Shown: positions 35,056 to 44,785 of the stretch, one piece after another | How positions within the stretch are numbered: position 1 is the stretch's first letter | How the letters are laid out: the number at the start of each line of letters is the position of its first letter | Source of the DNA: Tepidanaerobacter acetatoxydans Re1 | GTDB taxonomy: Bacteria; Bacillota; Thermosediminibacteria; Thermosediminibacterales; Tepidanaerobacteraceae | Direction: 5' to 3' | Assembly (NCBI RefSeq): GCF_000328765.2 | Contig: NC_019954.2 | Span: 1 to 64,000, forward strand | DNA: 64,000 nt | Position numbers and translations under genes: made by a program | The notes under the pieces: generated by a model | Database searches by the model: none | What the model was told of the DNA's origin: nothing | The model's input: only the letters and a program-made list of their open reading frames with translations

Positions 35056-36903
35056 GTGCAAATGCAGGTAGTAGGGCTTACAACACCTCAGGAAGTTTAT
35101 GTTGCATCAAAAGATAGAAAGTTTCGTATAAACGAGCTTTTAGTTTTAGAAGATCTATATCAGGGAAACCTTATCGGCGAAGTGGTAGAAAGCAATTCCT
35201 ACAACAGGTTCATACCGCTTTCCATAGGCAGCAGTATCCACGATGCTGATGTTCTAGAGTCTTTAAAGCATTTGGGATATTCCATCAGTGAAGATGAAAT
35301 AAATATTGCAAAAGTCAAGCTGATTACCGAAGCCAGTTTTCCGGTAGTTACAGGCAGTTCGGTGCGTTTGCCCGCATTTGATGAGGTGCGAGGGCATTTG
35401 TTAAAAGGTGTGCGGGAAGACGGGCTTTTACTTGGTGAAATTAAAAACACAGAGGAAACCGCTGCTACCATGGAAGATGACCTAAAAGGACTTTGTGAAA
35501 TGTTTTCCGGCGGTAAACTTTATAAAACGAAAAATGTGCCGTTTTTTCTGGACCTCAGATCATTTCAGCAGTACCCACATATTGGGGTCTTCGGCGGCTC
35601 TGGCTCGGGAAAATCCTTCGGCCTTAGGGTAATTATGGAAGAGATTATGAAACACGGATTTCCTGCTCTGATGCTTGACCCACACTATGAAATGGAGTTT
35701 TCCGAAAGCCAGGAAAGCAGTGAAGAAAAGCGAGATTTCAAGGATAACTTTAGAAAATTTCAGATAGGTGAACATATAGGTGTAGAATTTTTAAACTTAT
35801 CCCGAGGCGATTTGCTGGCGCTTTTATCGGCAGTATCGCCACTGACCGAAGCTATGTCCAGTGCCATAGAATCGCTGCACCTTAGGGGTGATACATATCT
35901 TAGCTTTTCTAACCGCCTCGAGCTTTTAAGTGAAGCACTGGAGATGGGCCGCTTGAGGATTGAGCAGGCATTAAAACAGGATATGGAGCCTATGGAAAGA
36001 GAAAAACATGTTAAAATGCGCCAACTCCTTGAAGAATACCAAAACATCCCACTTCCATCGGTGCAGGGCATCGCATGGAGGCTTAGACGACTGCACAATT
36101 CCGGTCTTTTCAGCCATGATATAAAGCCGGTAAAGGAAGCCATGATGCAGGGCAAACTAGCAGTAATTCAAGGCCCTATATGGCTCCTGCAGGTATTTTC
36201 CACATATCTGCTTTCCAATATTTACCGGAAGCGCAGGGATTACAAGGACGGGGAACTTAAGGGTGAAGCATCGGGGGATTATTTTCCGCCATTTATCATC
36301 GCAACAGATGAAGCTCACAACTTTGCACCTAAGGGACGTGATGCAGCCACAAAGGGAATAATTACCGAGATAGCTCAGGAAGGTAGAAAATACGGAGTAT
36401 TTTTGATACTTGCCACACAACGGCCCACGCTGCTGGACGAAACCGTAACCGCACAGCTAAATACCAAAATAATATTTAGAACCGTGCGCGCATCGGATAT
36501 CGGCACTATTAGCGAGGAAACCGATATAAAGGCAGAAGAAGCACGGCGACTTCCTTACTTGCCCTCAGGTGATGCCTTCGTATCATCGCCGCTTTTTGGA
36601 AGAACTGTGGCTATACGAGTGCGATTCCCCCATACCAGAAGCCCACATACCCAAAATCCATTGGATGAAATACAGCTGCATAGAGAAAACTCTGAGGACA
36701 AACTCCTTGAAGCAATAAAACCCCATCTGCCCATCTATGCTGCAAGCTTTGCCCGTGCAGTAGAGGAAATTAACCGGCAGGCTGGGGCGAACTACGAAGT
36801 AAGAACCCTGAAGGCAGCCCTAGATACACTTGTAGAAAACGGTAAACTCACAAGGAAGGCAAGCCCATTAGGCGATATTTATCAGATGGCAGATATTTAT
36901 TGA
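35056..36903 (+). CDS. herA: HerA-type hexameric DNA translocase ATPase
   Basis: A 615-residue FtsK/HerA-superfamily ATPase. The N-terminal HAS-barrel-like part (1 to ~130) precedes the ATPase domain. Walker A is GGSGSGKSFG around 180-189, the Walker B region is IIATDEAHNFAP, and LILATQRPTLLDETVTAQLNTKIIFR contains the sensor and arginine region. It should pump DNA to the NurA nuclease. The start is GTG at 35056 behind AGGAGGG. No Sir2, DUF4297 or other defence-type nuclease is nearby, so a repair role is more likely than phage defence. Confidence 0.88.
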   Translation: MQMQVVGLTTPQEVYVASKDRKFRINELLVLEDLYQGNLIGEVVESNSYNRFIPLSIGSSIHDADVLESLKHLGYSISEDEINIAKVKLITEASFPVVTGSSVRLPAFDEVRGHLLKGVREDGLLLGEIKNTEETAATMEDDLKGLCEMFSGGKLYKTKNVPFFLDLRSFQQYPHIGVFGGSGSGKSFGLRVIMEEIMKHGFPALMLDPHYEMEFSESQESSEEKRDFKDNFRKFQIGEHIGVEFLNLSRGDLLALLSAVSPLTEAMSSAIESLHLRGDTYLSFSNRLELLSEALEMGRLRIEQALKQDMEPMEREKHVKMRQLLEEYQNIPLPSVQGIAWRLRRLHNSGLFSHDIKPVKEAMMQGKLAVIQGPIWLLQVFSTYLLSNIYRKRRDYKDGELKGEASGDYFPPFIIATDEAHNFAPKGRDAATKGIITEIAQEGRKYGVFLILATQRPTLLDETVTAQLNTKIIFRTVRASDIGTISEETDIKAEEARRLPYLPSGDAFVSSPLFGRTVAIRVRFPHTRSPHTQNPLDEIQLHRENSEDKLLEAIKPHLPIYAASFARAVEEINRQAGANYEVRTLKAALDTLVENGKLTRKASPLGDIYQMADIY

Positions 36904-37044
36904 TATTGAGCAGTAATATATGAAACATGAACATGATTATTTTTATATAAGCTTCGAAGTTCTTATGAAATATATACAGAGTGCCTAAAGAAGGTAAAAA
37001 GTATTCGTAAGTAATTTATGAAAAAAGGTGACTATTTCTATAAC

Positions 37045-37077
37045 CTCCTGTGTTCTGGCAATTCACAGGAGATTTTT
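37045..37077 (+). terminator. Terminator of the nurA-herA operon
   Basis: CTCCTGTG pairs with CACAGGAG around 11 bases, followed by ATTTTTGT. The rest of the 36904-37305 gap is AT-rich and holds only a five-codon open frame at about 37230 (ATG after AAAGGAG), perhaps a leader for the next gene. Confidence 0.85.
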
Positions 37078-37305
37078 GTATTTATGGTTATGGCAAAACT
37101 GGAATAATGCTCCTGAATTTTTTATAACTTCGAAAACTTTTTTTAATCCTAATAAAATATCTTATTAATTATCAGTGCACCATAAAATTTCACTAAAATT
37201 ACAGTAAAAATAAAGGAGTTTTTACATCTATGTCGAATATTTAAACAAAACATTAAAACATTAAAAACAATTTTTATTATTGAGCAACAGTATGTCGAGT
37301 AAGGA

Positions 37306-37878
37306 GTGAAGACAATTAAAAGAAAGGATATCGGCAATAAGATAAGGGAACTGCGCAATAATAAAGGATTAACCTTAAAGGAGTTAGGCAAGAAGACAGA
37401 CCTTTCAATAAGTTTCTTATCCCAAGTTGAAAGAGGAACAAGTGCTGTTTCCATAACCGCACTGGAGAAGATTGCACATGCGTTGGAAACTGAACTTGCC
37501 TATTTTTTTACTCTTCCGCAAAAACATGAAAACTTAATAATGCGAAGTTATGAGCAAGAGGTTTTTTCTGTTGAGGAATCCAGAGTTTATAACAGGCTTA
37601 CAAATGATACCAACGGAAAAGTCTTAGAGTCTATGCTTATAACCCTTTTTCCTAATCAGAAGGAAAATAAAGTGGCAACATATACTCATGAAGGAGAAGA
37701 ATTTGCGTATGTTTTAGAGGGAATCCTGACAATCTTAATTGATGATGAAGAGTATCAATTAAATCCGGGAGATTGTGTTCATATGGCATCTACCATCCCT
37801 CACGAATGGGTAAATTACACAAATAAATTGGTAAAAGTACTGTGTGTTAGCATACCGCGAATTTTTAAGCAAAAATGA
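37306..37878 (+). CDS. XRE-cupin transcriptional regulator 1
   Basis: A 190-residue protein with an N-terminal HTH_XRE domain (IRELRNNKGLTLKELGKKTDLSISFLSQVERG) and a C-terminal cupin (EGEEFAYVLEGILTILIDDEEYQLNPGDCVHM) that may bind a small amino-acid-type effector. It heads the peptide/hydroxyproline block and probably regulates it. The start is uncertain. The only canonical candidate, GTG at 37306, overlaps its own AAGGAG. The ATT at 37315 would have ideal spacing to it. Confidence 0.85.
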   Translation: MKTIKRKDIGNKIRELRNNKGLTLKELGKKTDLSISFLSQVERGTSAVSITALEKIAHALETELAYFFTLPQKHENLIMRSYEQEVFSVEESRVYNRLTNDTNGKVLESMLITLFPNQKENKVATYTHEGEEFAYVLEGILTILIDDEEYQLNPGDCVHMASTIPHEWVNYTNKLVKVLCVSIPRIFKQK

Positions 37879-38034
37879 AAATCGATTCCGATATTGAATA
37901 TTTAAAGTCAATTTTAACCTAAAAAATATCAATATCCTGTTTTGCGCGACGGGGAGTAATACGACCTTTTAAGCATAGAGCCGGAAAAGAAGATCTTTAT
38001 ACTAGAATCAAAATTAAGAGGGGAGAAATGTTTC

Positions 38035-39111
38035 ATGAAGGAAAGACTTGAAAAGCTGTTTGATCTTATGGAAAAAGAAAATATAGACGGGATATTTTTG
38101 GCAAAGGATGCTAATGTCCGATATGTCAGCGGATTTACGGGTTCAGAATCTTATGCTTTAGTATCAAAGGATGCCCGGGTGCTTATAACTGATTCAAGAT
38201 ACACAGAACAAGCCGAACAGGAATGCAAAGGCTTCGATGTAATAAAGTGGAAAGCTCCTCATCCTACTTTGCCGGAGGCGGCAGGCGAGGTATGTGAAAA
38301 ATACGGAATAAAAAAGCTGGGTTTTGAAAAAGACGTACTCACAGTGGACTTTTACGATAAGTTAAGAGAAAATTTAAAAGGCATAGAGCTAATAGGAACC
38401 GTGGGCCTTGTTGAGAAAATACGTCAGGTAAAAGACGAAAACGAGATTTCTTACATGAGAGAGGCTGCAAGGATTACAGACGAGGCTTTTAGCGAAGCGC
38501 TAAACTACATAAAGCCGGGAGTTACTGAAAAAGACGTAAAAAGAGAGCTTATATACCTGGTGCAGAAGAAAGGCGCTGATGATGTAGGTTTTTCATTTAT
38601 AGTGGCATCAGGGGAGAACGGATCCAAACCCCATGCAATCCCTTCAGATAAGCCCATTGAGGCAGGGGATTTTGTGACAATGGATATAGGCTCTCTCTAC
38701 AGTGGCTACAGGTCTGATATGACAAGGACCGTTGCTGTGAAAATGGCAGATGAGAGGCAAAGATATATCTATGATGTTGTCAAAAGATCTCAGGAAGAAG
38801 GAGCAAAAGCCGTAAGAGCCGGGGCCAAATGCAAGCTGGTTGATAAAGCTGCCCGGGATGTGATAACAGCCGAAGGCGTAGAAGGAATGTTTGAATATGG
38901 CATAGGTCACGGAGTGGGCCTTGAAATTCATGAGGCTCCTGCCATGTCGCCTAATAGTACCCATATCTTAGAAGTAGGTAATGTGGTTACCGTAGAGCCT
39001 GGTATATACATACCCGGGTGGGGAGGTGTTAGGATTGAAGATATGGTAGCGGTAACCAAAGACGGTTGTGAAATTTTGACGAGATCACCAAAAGAGCTTA
39101 TTATTGTATAA
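38035..39111 (+). CDS. Xaa-Pro peptidase (M24B family)
   Basis: A 358-residue metallopeptidase that removes the residue before a proline or hydroxyproline. It has an N-terminal creatinase-type domain (1 to ~125) and a pita-bread catalytic domain. The five dinuclear-metal ligands are visible: VTMDIGS, YRSDMTR, GIGHGVG, VTVEPGIY and RIEDM. There is no signal peptide, so it acts in the cytoplasm on imported peptides. The ATG at 38035 follows AGAGGGGAG; an ATG seven bases earlier is out of frame and stops at once. It precedes the peptide importer. Confidence 0.92.
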   Translation: MKERLEKLFDLMEKENIDGIFLAKDANVRYVSGFTGSESYALVSKDARVLITDSRYTEQAEQECKGFDVIKWKAPHPTLPEAAGEVCEKYGIKKLGFEKDVLTVDFYDKLRENLKGIELIGTVGLVEKIRQVKDENEISYMREAARITDEAFSEALNYIKPGVTEKDVKRELIYLVQKKGADDVGFSFIVASGENGSKPHAIPSDKPIEAGDFVTMDIGSLYSGYRSDMTRTVAVKMADERQRYIYDVVKRSQEEGAKAVRAGAKCKLVDKAARDVITAEGVEGMFEYGIGHGVGLEIHEAPAMSPNSTHILEVGNVVTVEPGIYIPGWGGVRIEDMVAVTKDGCEILTRSPKELIIV

Positions 39112-39159
39112 ATATGTAAATGTAGGTTTACCCGACTAATTATAATTGGGGGCGTAAAA

Positions 39160-40809
39160 ATGAGCAAAAAACTTAAATCAACTCTTGCTCTGCTTATAGC
39201 GTGTTTTATTGCCTGCACAGCCCTTGCCGGCTGCGGAGGTTCAAATAAACCTAAGGAAGAGGCAGAGCCTGGAGTAAAGCAAGAATTAACCTTTTCTCAG
39301 TCATCAGAGATACCCAGCCTTGATCCACAGCTTATGAATGCTATGCCGTCTGTGGAGGTTTCCAACGCAATTTTTGAAGGTTTAGTAAGGCTTCATGAGG
39401 GCAAAGTTCAGCCGGGCGTGGCGGAGACATGGGATATTTCCAAAGATGGAAAGACCTATACATTTCACTTAAGAGATGCAAAGTGGAGCGATGGAGAGCC
39501 TGTGACTGCAAATGATTTTGAATACGGAATAAAAAGACTTCTTGATCCTAACACAGGTGCTGCATATGCCTTTGCCGGATATATGATAGTAAACGGCGAA
39601 GCCTATAATACAGGAAAAATCAAAGATGCAAGTCAAGTAGGAGTCAAAGCTATAGATGAAAAGACACTGGAAATAAAGATAGCAAATCCCGCACCTTATT
39701 TTTTAGGGTATTTAAGCCTTGCATGCTTTATGCCCACACGCCAAGACATAGTTGAAAAATACGGAAAAGACTTTGCTCTTGAAGCAGCAAACAATGTTTA
39801 CAACGGTCCATTTATTTTGGAAGAATGGAAGCATGAATCTAATGTTACGCTGAAAAAGAACCCGGATTACTGGAATAAAGATGCTGTAAAATTAGAAAAA
39901 GTGACCATACTTCAGATTACCGATCCCAATACTGCCTTGAGCATGTATGAAAACGGAGAGCTGGACTGGGTATATGTGCCTAACGCATTGTGGGACAAAT
40001 ATAAAGATGATCCAAATACAAAGCTTATGATGAACGGTGCCATTGACTGGCTCAGGCTCAATCTTGATGCCGAAGGGAAACCGTGGCTTGCCAATATGGA
40101 CTTTAGAAAGGCTTTGAATTACGCCATTGACAGACAAGAGTACGTTAAAGCTGCTACAAAAGGACTGTATTTACCATATTCGCGCCTTGTGCTGCCTCTT
40201 GTTACAGGAGCTAAAGGAGGTAAGTATACTGAGGAGTGTCCTATAGATGGTTACCCTCTATCCGGAGACACGGCAAAAGCCAAGGAATATCTTGACGAGG
40301 CAATGACCGCGCTTAATATAAAAGATCCGAAGGATATTACACTCGAGTTAAAGTTTTCAGATGCAGTGGGTGATAAACCTCTTGCGGAGGTGCTCCAAGA
40401 TCAGCTGACAAGGAATCTCGGAATTACAGTAACAGTAAACCCCGTAACATATAAGCAAAAGCTTGCAGACGATGTGGCAGGTCAATATGAAGCAGTTTAC
40501 AATGGCTGGATGCCTGACTATGACGATCCAATGACATATCTTGAGCTGTTTGAAAGCAACAATACTCAAAACTCCACGGGATGGAAAAACTCGGAATATG
40601 ACAGATTGATTGAGGCTGCAAGGGTCGAAACTGATCCTGAAAAAAGACAGCAGTACTTCTGGGATGCCGAAAAATTACTCATAGACGAGTGCCCGTTTGT
40701 ACCGCTACAGTGCAGACAGGTCGGCTATCTGGAAAAAGAAAACCTAAAGGGAATCTCACGGTATTTTGTGGGCTCAGACGTAGATTTTATATATGCCTAT
40801 TTTGAATAA
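39160..40809 (+). CDS. oppA: Oligopeptide-binding lipoprotein OppA
   Basis: A 549-residue family-5 solute-binding protein. The signal has a lipobox ALAGC with cysteine 25. The family pattern SLDPQLMNAMPSVEVSNAIFEGL and FHLRDAKWSDGEPVTANDFEYG is clear. It captures peptides outside the membrane for the OppBCDF transporter encoded next. The ATG at 39160 has TTGGGGGCG upstream. The context with Xaa-Pro peptidase and hydroxyproline dehydratase suggests Pro/Hyp-containing peptides as cargo (inference). Confidence 0.92.
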   Translation: MSKKLKSTLALLIACFIACTALAGCGGSNKPKEEAEPGVKQELTFSQSSEIPSLDPQLMNAMPSVEVSNAIFEGLVRLHEGKVQPGVAETWDISKDGKTYTFHLRDAKWSDGEPVTANDFEYGIKRLLDPNTGAAYAFAGYMIVNGEAYNTGKIKDASQVGVKAIDEKTLEIKIANPAPYFLGYLSLACFMPTRQDIVEKYGKDFALEAANNVYNGPFILEEWKHESNVTLKKNPDYWNKDAVKLEKVTILQITDPNTALSMYENGELDWVYVPNALWDKYKDDPNTKLMMNGAIDWLRLNLDAEGKPWLANMDFRKALNYAIDRQEYVKAATKGLYLPYSRLVLPLVTGAKGGKYTEECPIDGYPLSGDTAKAKEYLDEAMTALNIKDPKDITLELKFSDAVGDKPLAEVLQDQLTRNLGITVTVNPVTYKQKLADDVAGQYEAVYNGWMPDYDDPMTYLELFESNNTQNSTGWKNSEYDRLIEAARVETDPEKRQQYFWDAEKLLIDECPFVPLQCRQVGYLEKENLKGISRYFVGSDVDFIYAYFE

Positions 40810-40832
40810 AGTTATATAATGATAAACGTTCA

Positions 40833-40877
40833 GTGGGGCATTTTGGCCTTTTACCTTTCACCGGAGAAATGCCCCAC
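40833..40877 (+). terminator. Stem-loop between oppA and oppB
   Basis: GTGGGGCATTT and AAATGCCCCAC form a perfect 11-bp stem with a 23-base loop. With only a weak T tract, it is more likely a partial terminator or mRNA-stabilising hairpin that lets oppA be made in excess over the membrane subunits, as in other binding-protein operons. Confidence 0.7.
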
Positions 40878-40909
40878 ATCTTTAATTTTAAGAAGGGAGG
40901 GGCAGATTT

Positions 40910-41830
40910 TTGAAAAGATATATACTTCAAAGATTTATTATATCCTTACTTACAATATGGGTCTTGGTAACTGTGGTATTTATTCTTGTAAGGCTTATGC
41001 CTGGAGACCCTTTTATAAGCGAAAAAATGACGCCTGAAATACGAAAAAACATGATGGAATATCATGGCTTTGACAAGCCTCGGTATGTGCAGTACTTTAA
41101 GTATTTAAACAATCTTTTGCATGGTGACTTGGGACTTTCACTAAAATACAGCAACCGCAGTGTAAATACAATACTTGCTCAATCTTTCCCGATTTCTGCC
41201 GACCTTGGTATAAGAGCTGTGGTTCTTGCAACGGTTCTGGGACTTTTCTTAGGGGTAATGGCTGCTTTAAACAATGGCAGATTTTTTGATTACTTTTGTG
41301 TCATTATAGCGATAATAGGCGTATCTGTTCCGGATTTTGTGGCAGGTTCGGTTTTGCAGTATGTTTTTGGATTAAAATTGCACATGTTTCCCATAGCAAG
41401 ATGGGAAAGTTTCAGGCATACAGTGCTTCCTGTAGTCGCCTTGTCCCTTAATACCCTTGCAGTTATAACCAGGACTATGCGTTCTAGTATGCTGGAAGTG
41501 ATAAACGAGGATTATATACTTACAGCTAAGGCAAAGGGGCTTTCGGACTGCGAGATAGTCACAAGGCATGAAATTAGAAATGCCATACTTCCCATTGTGA
41601 CCATTTTAGGGCCTATTACCGCAGGCATACTCACCGGCACCTTTGTTATTGAGCAGATATATGCGATACCGGGCATGGGAAGATTTTATGTATCCGGCAT
41701 AAATGACAGGGACTACAGCATGATTTTAGGAATGACGGTTTTTTACGGCGTATTCTTGGTTGCAGCAAATTTTGTAGTTGATATAATATACGGATTTGTA
41801 GATCCCAGAATTAGAATATCCGAGAAATAA
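40910..41830 (+). CDS. oppB: Peptide ABC permease OppB
   Basis: A 306-residue inner-membrane permease with about six helices, starting FIISLLTIWVLVTVVFILVRLMPGDPF, the typical DppB/OppB N-terminus. The EAA-loop motif that docks the ATPase lies near YILTAKAKGLSDCEIVTRHEIRNA. The start is TTG at 40910 after AGGGAGGGG. It pairs with OppC to form the channel. Confidence 0.92.
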   Translation: MKRYILQRFIISLLTIWVLVTVVFILVRLMPGDPFISEKMTPEIRKNMMEYHGFDKPRYVQYFKYLNNLLHGDLGLSLKYSNRSVNTILAQSFPISADLGIRAVVLATVLGLFLGVMAALNNGRFFDYFCVIIAIIGVSVPDFVAGSVLQYVFGLKLHMFPIARWESFRHTVLPVVALSLNTLAVITRTMRSSMLEVINEDYILTAKAKGLSDCEIVTRHEIRNAILPIVTILGPITAGILTGTFVIEQIYAIPGMGRFYVSGINDRDYSMILGMTVFYGVFLVAANFVVDIIYGFVDPRIRISEK

Positions 41831-41843
41831 GGTGATGTAGACT

Positions 41844-42785
41844 ATGGACAGTTCGGATATTATAACCGATGAAATGTTCACTGTTGTAGGAAAAGATATA
41901 GAAAACTATAATTTAATAACAAGACCCAGTCTTTCTTACTGGCAGGATGCATGGATAAGACTGAAGAAAAACAAGGTGGCCATGTTAGGCCTTGCTATAA
42001 TAATATTTTATATAATTATGGCGATAATAGGACCTTACATGACTTCTGCCGACTACAGGATGACAAATTCAGCTATAGCGGATCAACTGCCCAGCAAAGA
42101 ACATTGGTTCGGAACGGATTCTCTCGGCAGAGATCTTTGGGCCAGAGTTTGGCTTGGGGCAAGAGTATCTCTTACTATCGGCTTTGCGGTAACACTGCTC
42201 AATCAGTTTATCGGCATCATTATAGGCGGTATATCCGGCTATTTTGGCGGCAAACTTGATATGATAATAATGAGGATAATAGATGTGCTTTACGGCATAC
42301 CGTCCCTCATTGTTGCAATACTTGTCATATTGGTAAGAGGCGAGTCCGGCATAGCAAGTCTCATAATAGCTATGATAATAACCGGATGGATTGGAAGTGC
42401 GCGATTTGTAAGGGGTCAGGTGCTTCAATTAAAAAATCAGGAATTCGTCCTTGCTGCAAAGGTCCTTGGCGCAAGCAGCATGAGGATAATTTTGCGCCAC
42501 CTTATACCAAATATGATGGGACTTTTAATTACGAATATTACAATGGCTATTCCGGGAGCCATATTCTCGGAAGCATTTTTAAGCTATATAGGTATTGGTA
42601 TTCAACCGCCGGATACAAGCTGGGGGCAGCTTGCAAGAGAAGGTGCCCAGGTATTTATGGCATATCCATGGGAGATATTCCTACCTTCATTTTTCATCAG
42701 CACAACAATGCTGTCTCTGAATTTACTTGGCGATGGGCTTAGAAATGCCTTAGATCCCAAAATGCGCGGGACGGCAAAAGTTTAG
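41844..42785 (+). CDS. oppC: Peptide ABC permease OppC
   Basis: A 313-residue permease with an N-terminal OppC leader domain (RLKKNKVAMLGLAIIIFYIIMAIIGPYM), then GTDSLGRDLWARVWLGARVSL, a hallmark of DppC/OppC. The EAA loop reads FVLAAKVLGASSMRIILRHLIPN. The ATG at 41844 follows AAGGTGATG. It is 13 bases after oppB. Confidence 0.92.
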   Translation: MDSSDIITDEMFTVVGKDIENYNLITRPSLSYWQDAWIRLKKNKVAMLGLAIIIFYIIMAIIGPYMTSADYRMTNSAIADQLPSKEHWFGTDSLGRDLWARVWLGARVSLTIGFAVTLLNQFIGIIIGGISGYFGGKLDMIIMRIIDVLYGIPSLIVAILVILVRGESGIASLIIAMIITGWIGSARFVRGQVLQLKNQEFVLAAKVLGASSMRIILRHLIPNMMGLLITNITMAIPGAIFSEAFLSYIGIGIQPPDTSWGQLAREGAQVFMAYPWEIFLPSFFISTTMLSLNLLGDGLRNALDPKMRGTAKV

Positions 42786-42807
42786 AGCCGCGAAATAGGG
42801 GGTAAAG

Positions 42808-43812
42808 ATGGACAAACTACTTGATGTAAAAAATCTTGAAGTAAATTTTAAAACTTACGGCGGCACTATAAATGCTGTAAGAGGCATGTCCTTTGACTTA
42901 GACATAGGAGAATGTCTTGCGATTGTAGGAGAGTCGGGATGCGGAAAAAGTGTTACTGCAAAAGCCATAATGGGTCTTATTCCTTGCCCTCCAGGCGAAA
43001 TATCAGGCGGCAGCATTCTATTTGACGGCACTGACCTTTTAAAGCTTGATAGAAAAAGTATGATGAAAATAAGGGGTGCAAAAATCGGAATGATATTCCA
43101 GGACCCCATGACATATCTTAATCCAACGATGACAGTTGGAAAACAAATTGAAGAGGTGCTGAAAAAGCATACAAATTACACTAAAAAGCAAATGACTGAA
43201 AGAATTATAGAGATATTAAATTTTGTAGGCATAGCAAATCCAAAAAGGAGAATGCGCCAATATCCCTTTGAGCTTTCAGGAGGCATGAGGCAGCGGGTCA
43301 TGATTGCAATAGCAACTGTGTGCACCCCAAAGCTCTTGATTGCAGATGAGCCCACTACAGCTTTAGATGTTACTATACAGGCTCAAATCCTGGAACTTAT
43401 AAAATCACTGCAAAAAAGCATGGATACCTCAGTGATGCTAATTACCCATGACCTGGGAGTTGTGGCAAACATGGCAGATAGAGTGATGGTGGTTTATGCC
43501 GGGAAGATAGTAGAGTCAGGGGTGGTAGACGATGTATTCTATAAGCCGCAGCATCCTTACACTTGGGGGCTTTTAAGCTCAATACCCACTTTAGAGCTTA
43601 AAAATAAAGAAAAGCTGCCTTCAATTGAAGGTACGCCGCCGGATTTATTTTCACCGCCGACAGGGTGTGCCTTTGCAGCCAGGTGCGCCTTTGCTATGAA
43701 AATTTGTAAAGAGATATATCCTGAAACGGTGGATTTAGGAGAAGGTCACCACTGTGCCTGCTGGCTGCTGCATGAGAAAGCCAAAAATGTGCGGCAGTCT
43801 TTTAACCTGTGA
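42808..43812 (+). CDS. oppD: Peptide ABC ATPase OppD
   Basis: A 334-residue ABC ATPase. Walker A is GESGCGKSVT, the signature is LSGGMRQR, Walker B is LLIADEPTTALD, and the H-loop is ITHDLG. The C-terminal oligopeptide-transporter extension carries a cysteine cluster (PTGCAFAARCAFAMKIC...C) that usually holds an Fe-S site. The ATG at 42808 follows AGGGGG. Confidence 0.92.
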   Translation: MDKLLDVKNLEVNFKTYGGTINAVRGMSFDLDIGECLAIVGESGCGKSVTAKAIMGLIPCPPGEISGGSILFDGTDLLKLDRKSMMKIRGAKIGMIFQDPMTYLNPTMTVGKQIEEVLKKHTNYTKKQMTERIIEILNFVGIANPKRRMRQYPFELSGGMRQRVMIAIATVCTPKLLIADEPTTALDVTIQAQILELIKSLQKSMDTSVMLITHDLGVVANMADRVMVVYAGKIVESGVVDDVFYKPQHPYTWGLLSSIPTLELKNKEKLPSIEGTPPDLFSPPTGCAFAARCAFAMKICKEIYPETVDLGEGHHCACWLLHEKAKNVRQSFNL

Positions 43813-43822
43813 GGTGAACAAG

Positions 43823-44785
43823 TTGCATGAAAATAACGATTACCTGCTTGAAGTAAAAAATCTAAAAAAGTATTTCAAGGTTGGTGCAAACCAAATATTA
43901 AAAGCGGTAGATGATGTAAGTTTTTCCATAAAAGAAGGAGAGACATTAGGGCTTGTTGGCGAATCCGGCTGCGGAAAATCTACTACAGGAAAAACTATTG
44001 CAAGACTATATGCTCCAACAGGCGGCAAGGTTATATTTGAAGGGAAAAATGCCCACAAATTAACTGGACAGGAAGCAAGAGAGTTTTCCAAAAAGGTTCA
44101 GATGATATTTCAAGACCCTTATGCATCTCTTGATCCTAGAATGACAGTAAAAGACATAATCGGCGAAGGCATTGATATACACAACTTATACAAGGGCAAA
44201 GAAAAACTTCAAAGAATATATGAATTGCTAAATCTCGTAGGTTTAAACAAAGAACATGCAGACAGATATCCTCATGAATTTTCAGGGGGACAAAGACAGC
44301 GTATAGGAATTGCCAGGGCACTGGCGGTGGAACCTACCTTTATAGTATGTGATGAGCCTATCTCGGCTCTTGATGCCTCAGTTCAGGCACAAATAGTAAA
44401 TCTGCTTATATCACTACAGCACAAACTTCGGCTCACCTATCTTTTTATAGCCCATAACTTAATTATGGTAAAACATTTATCAGACAGGGTTGCAGTTATG
44501 TATCTTGGCAATATTGTGGAACTTGCAGACAGCAGCGAGCTTTATGATAATCCCCTGCATCCGTATACTAAAGCTCTAATTTCTGCAATACCCATCGCCG
44601 ATCCTAAGCTGGAAAGAAGTCGGCAGAGGCTGCTCGTTGAAGGCGATGTATCAAACCCCATAAACCCGCCTCCCGGCTGTTTATTCAAGTCGAGGTGCAA
44701 ATTTGCAAAATCCGTATGCGGACAGATAAAGCCGCCCCTCAAGGAGATAAGCTCTAACCACTTTATATCATGCTATCTGTATTAG
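43823..44785 (+). CDS. oppF: Peptide ABC ATPase OppF
   Basis: About 320 residues, the partner ATPase of OppD. Walker A is GESGCGKSTT, the signature is FSGGQRQR, Walker B is FIVCDEPISALD, and it has the C-terminal extension with PPGCLFKSRCKFAKSVC. I choose the TTG at 43823, eleven bases after the oppD stop and six after GAGGTG. Upstream in-frame starts would overlap oppD and lack a site. Confidence 0.92.
   Translation: MHENNDYLLEVKNLKKYFKVGANQILKAVDDVSFSIKEGETLGLVGESGCGKSTTGKTIARLYAPTGGKVIFEGKNAHKLTGQEAREFSKKVQMIFQDPYASLDPRMTVKDIIGEGIDIHNLYKGKEKLQRIYELLNLVGLNKEHADRYPHEFSGGQRQRIGIARALAVEPTFIVCDEPISALDASVQAQIVNLLISLQHKLRLTYLFIAHNLIMVKHLSDRVAVMYLGNIVELADSSELYDNPLHPYTKALISAIPIADPKLERSRQRLLVEGDVSNPINPPPGCLFKSRCKFAKSVCGQIKPPLKEISSNHFISCYLY

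Noticed and set aside
35056-36903. HerA as part of a phage-defence island
   Set aside because: Its partner is NurA, not Sir2 or another defence effector, and no other defence genes are close.
40819-41037. 72-codon frame overlapping oppB
   Set aside because: Runs through the oppA-oppB stem-loop and is a frame shadow of oppB.
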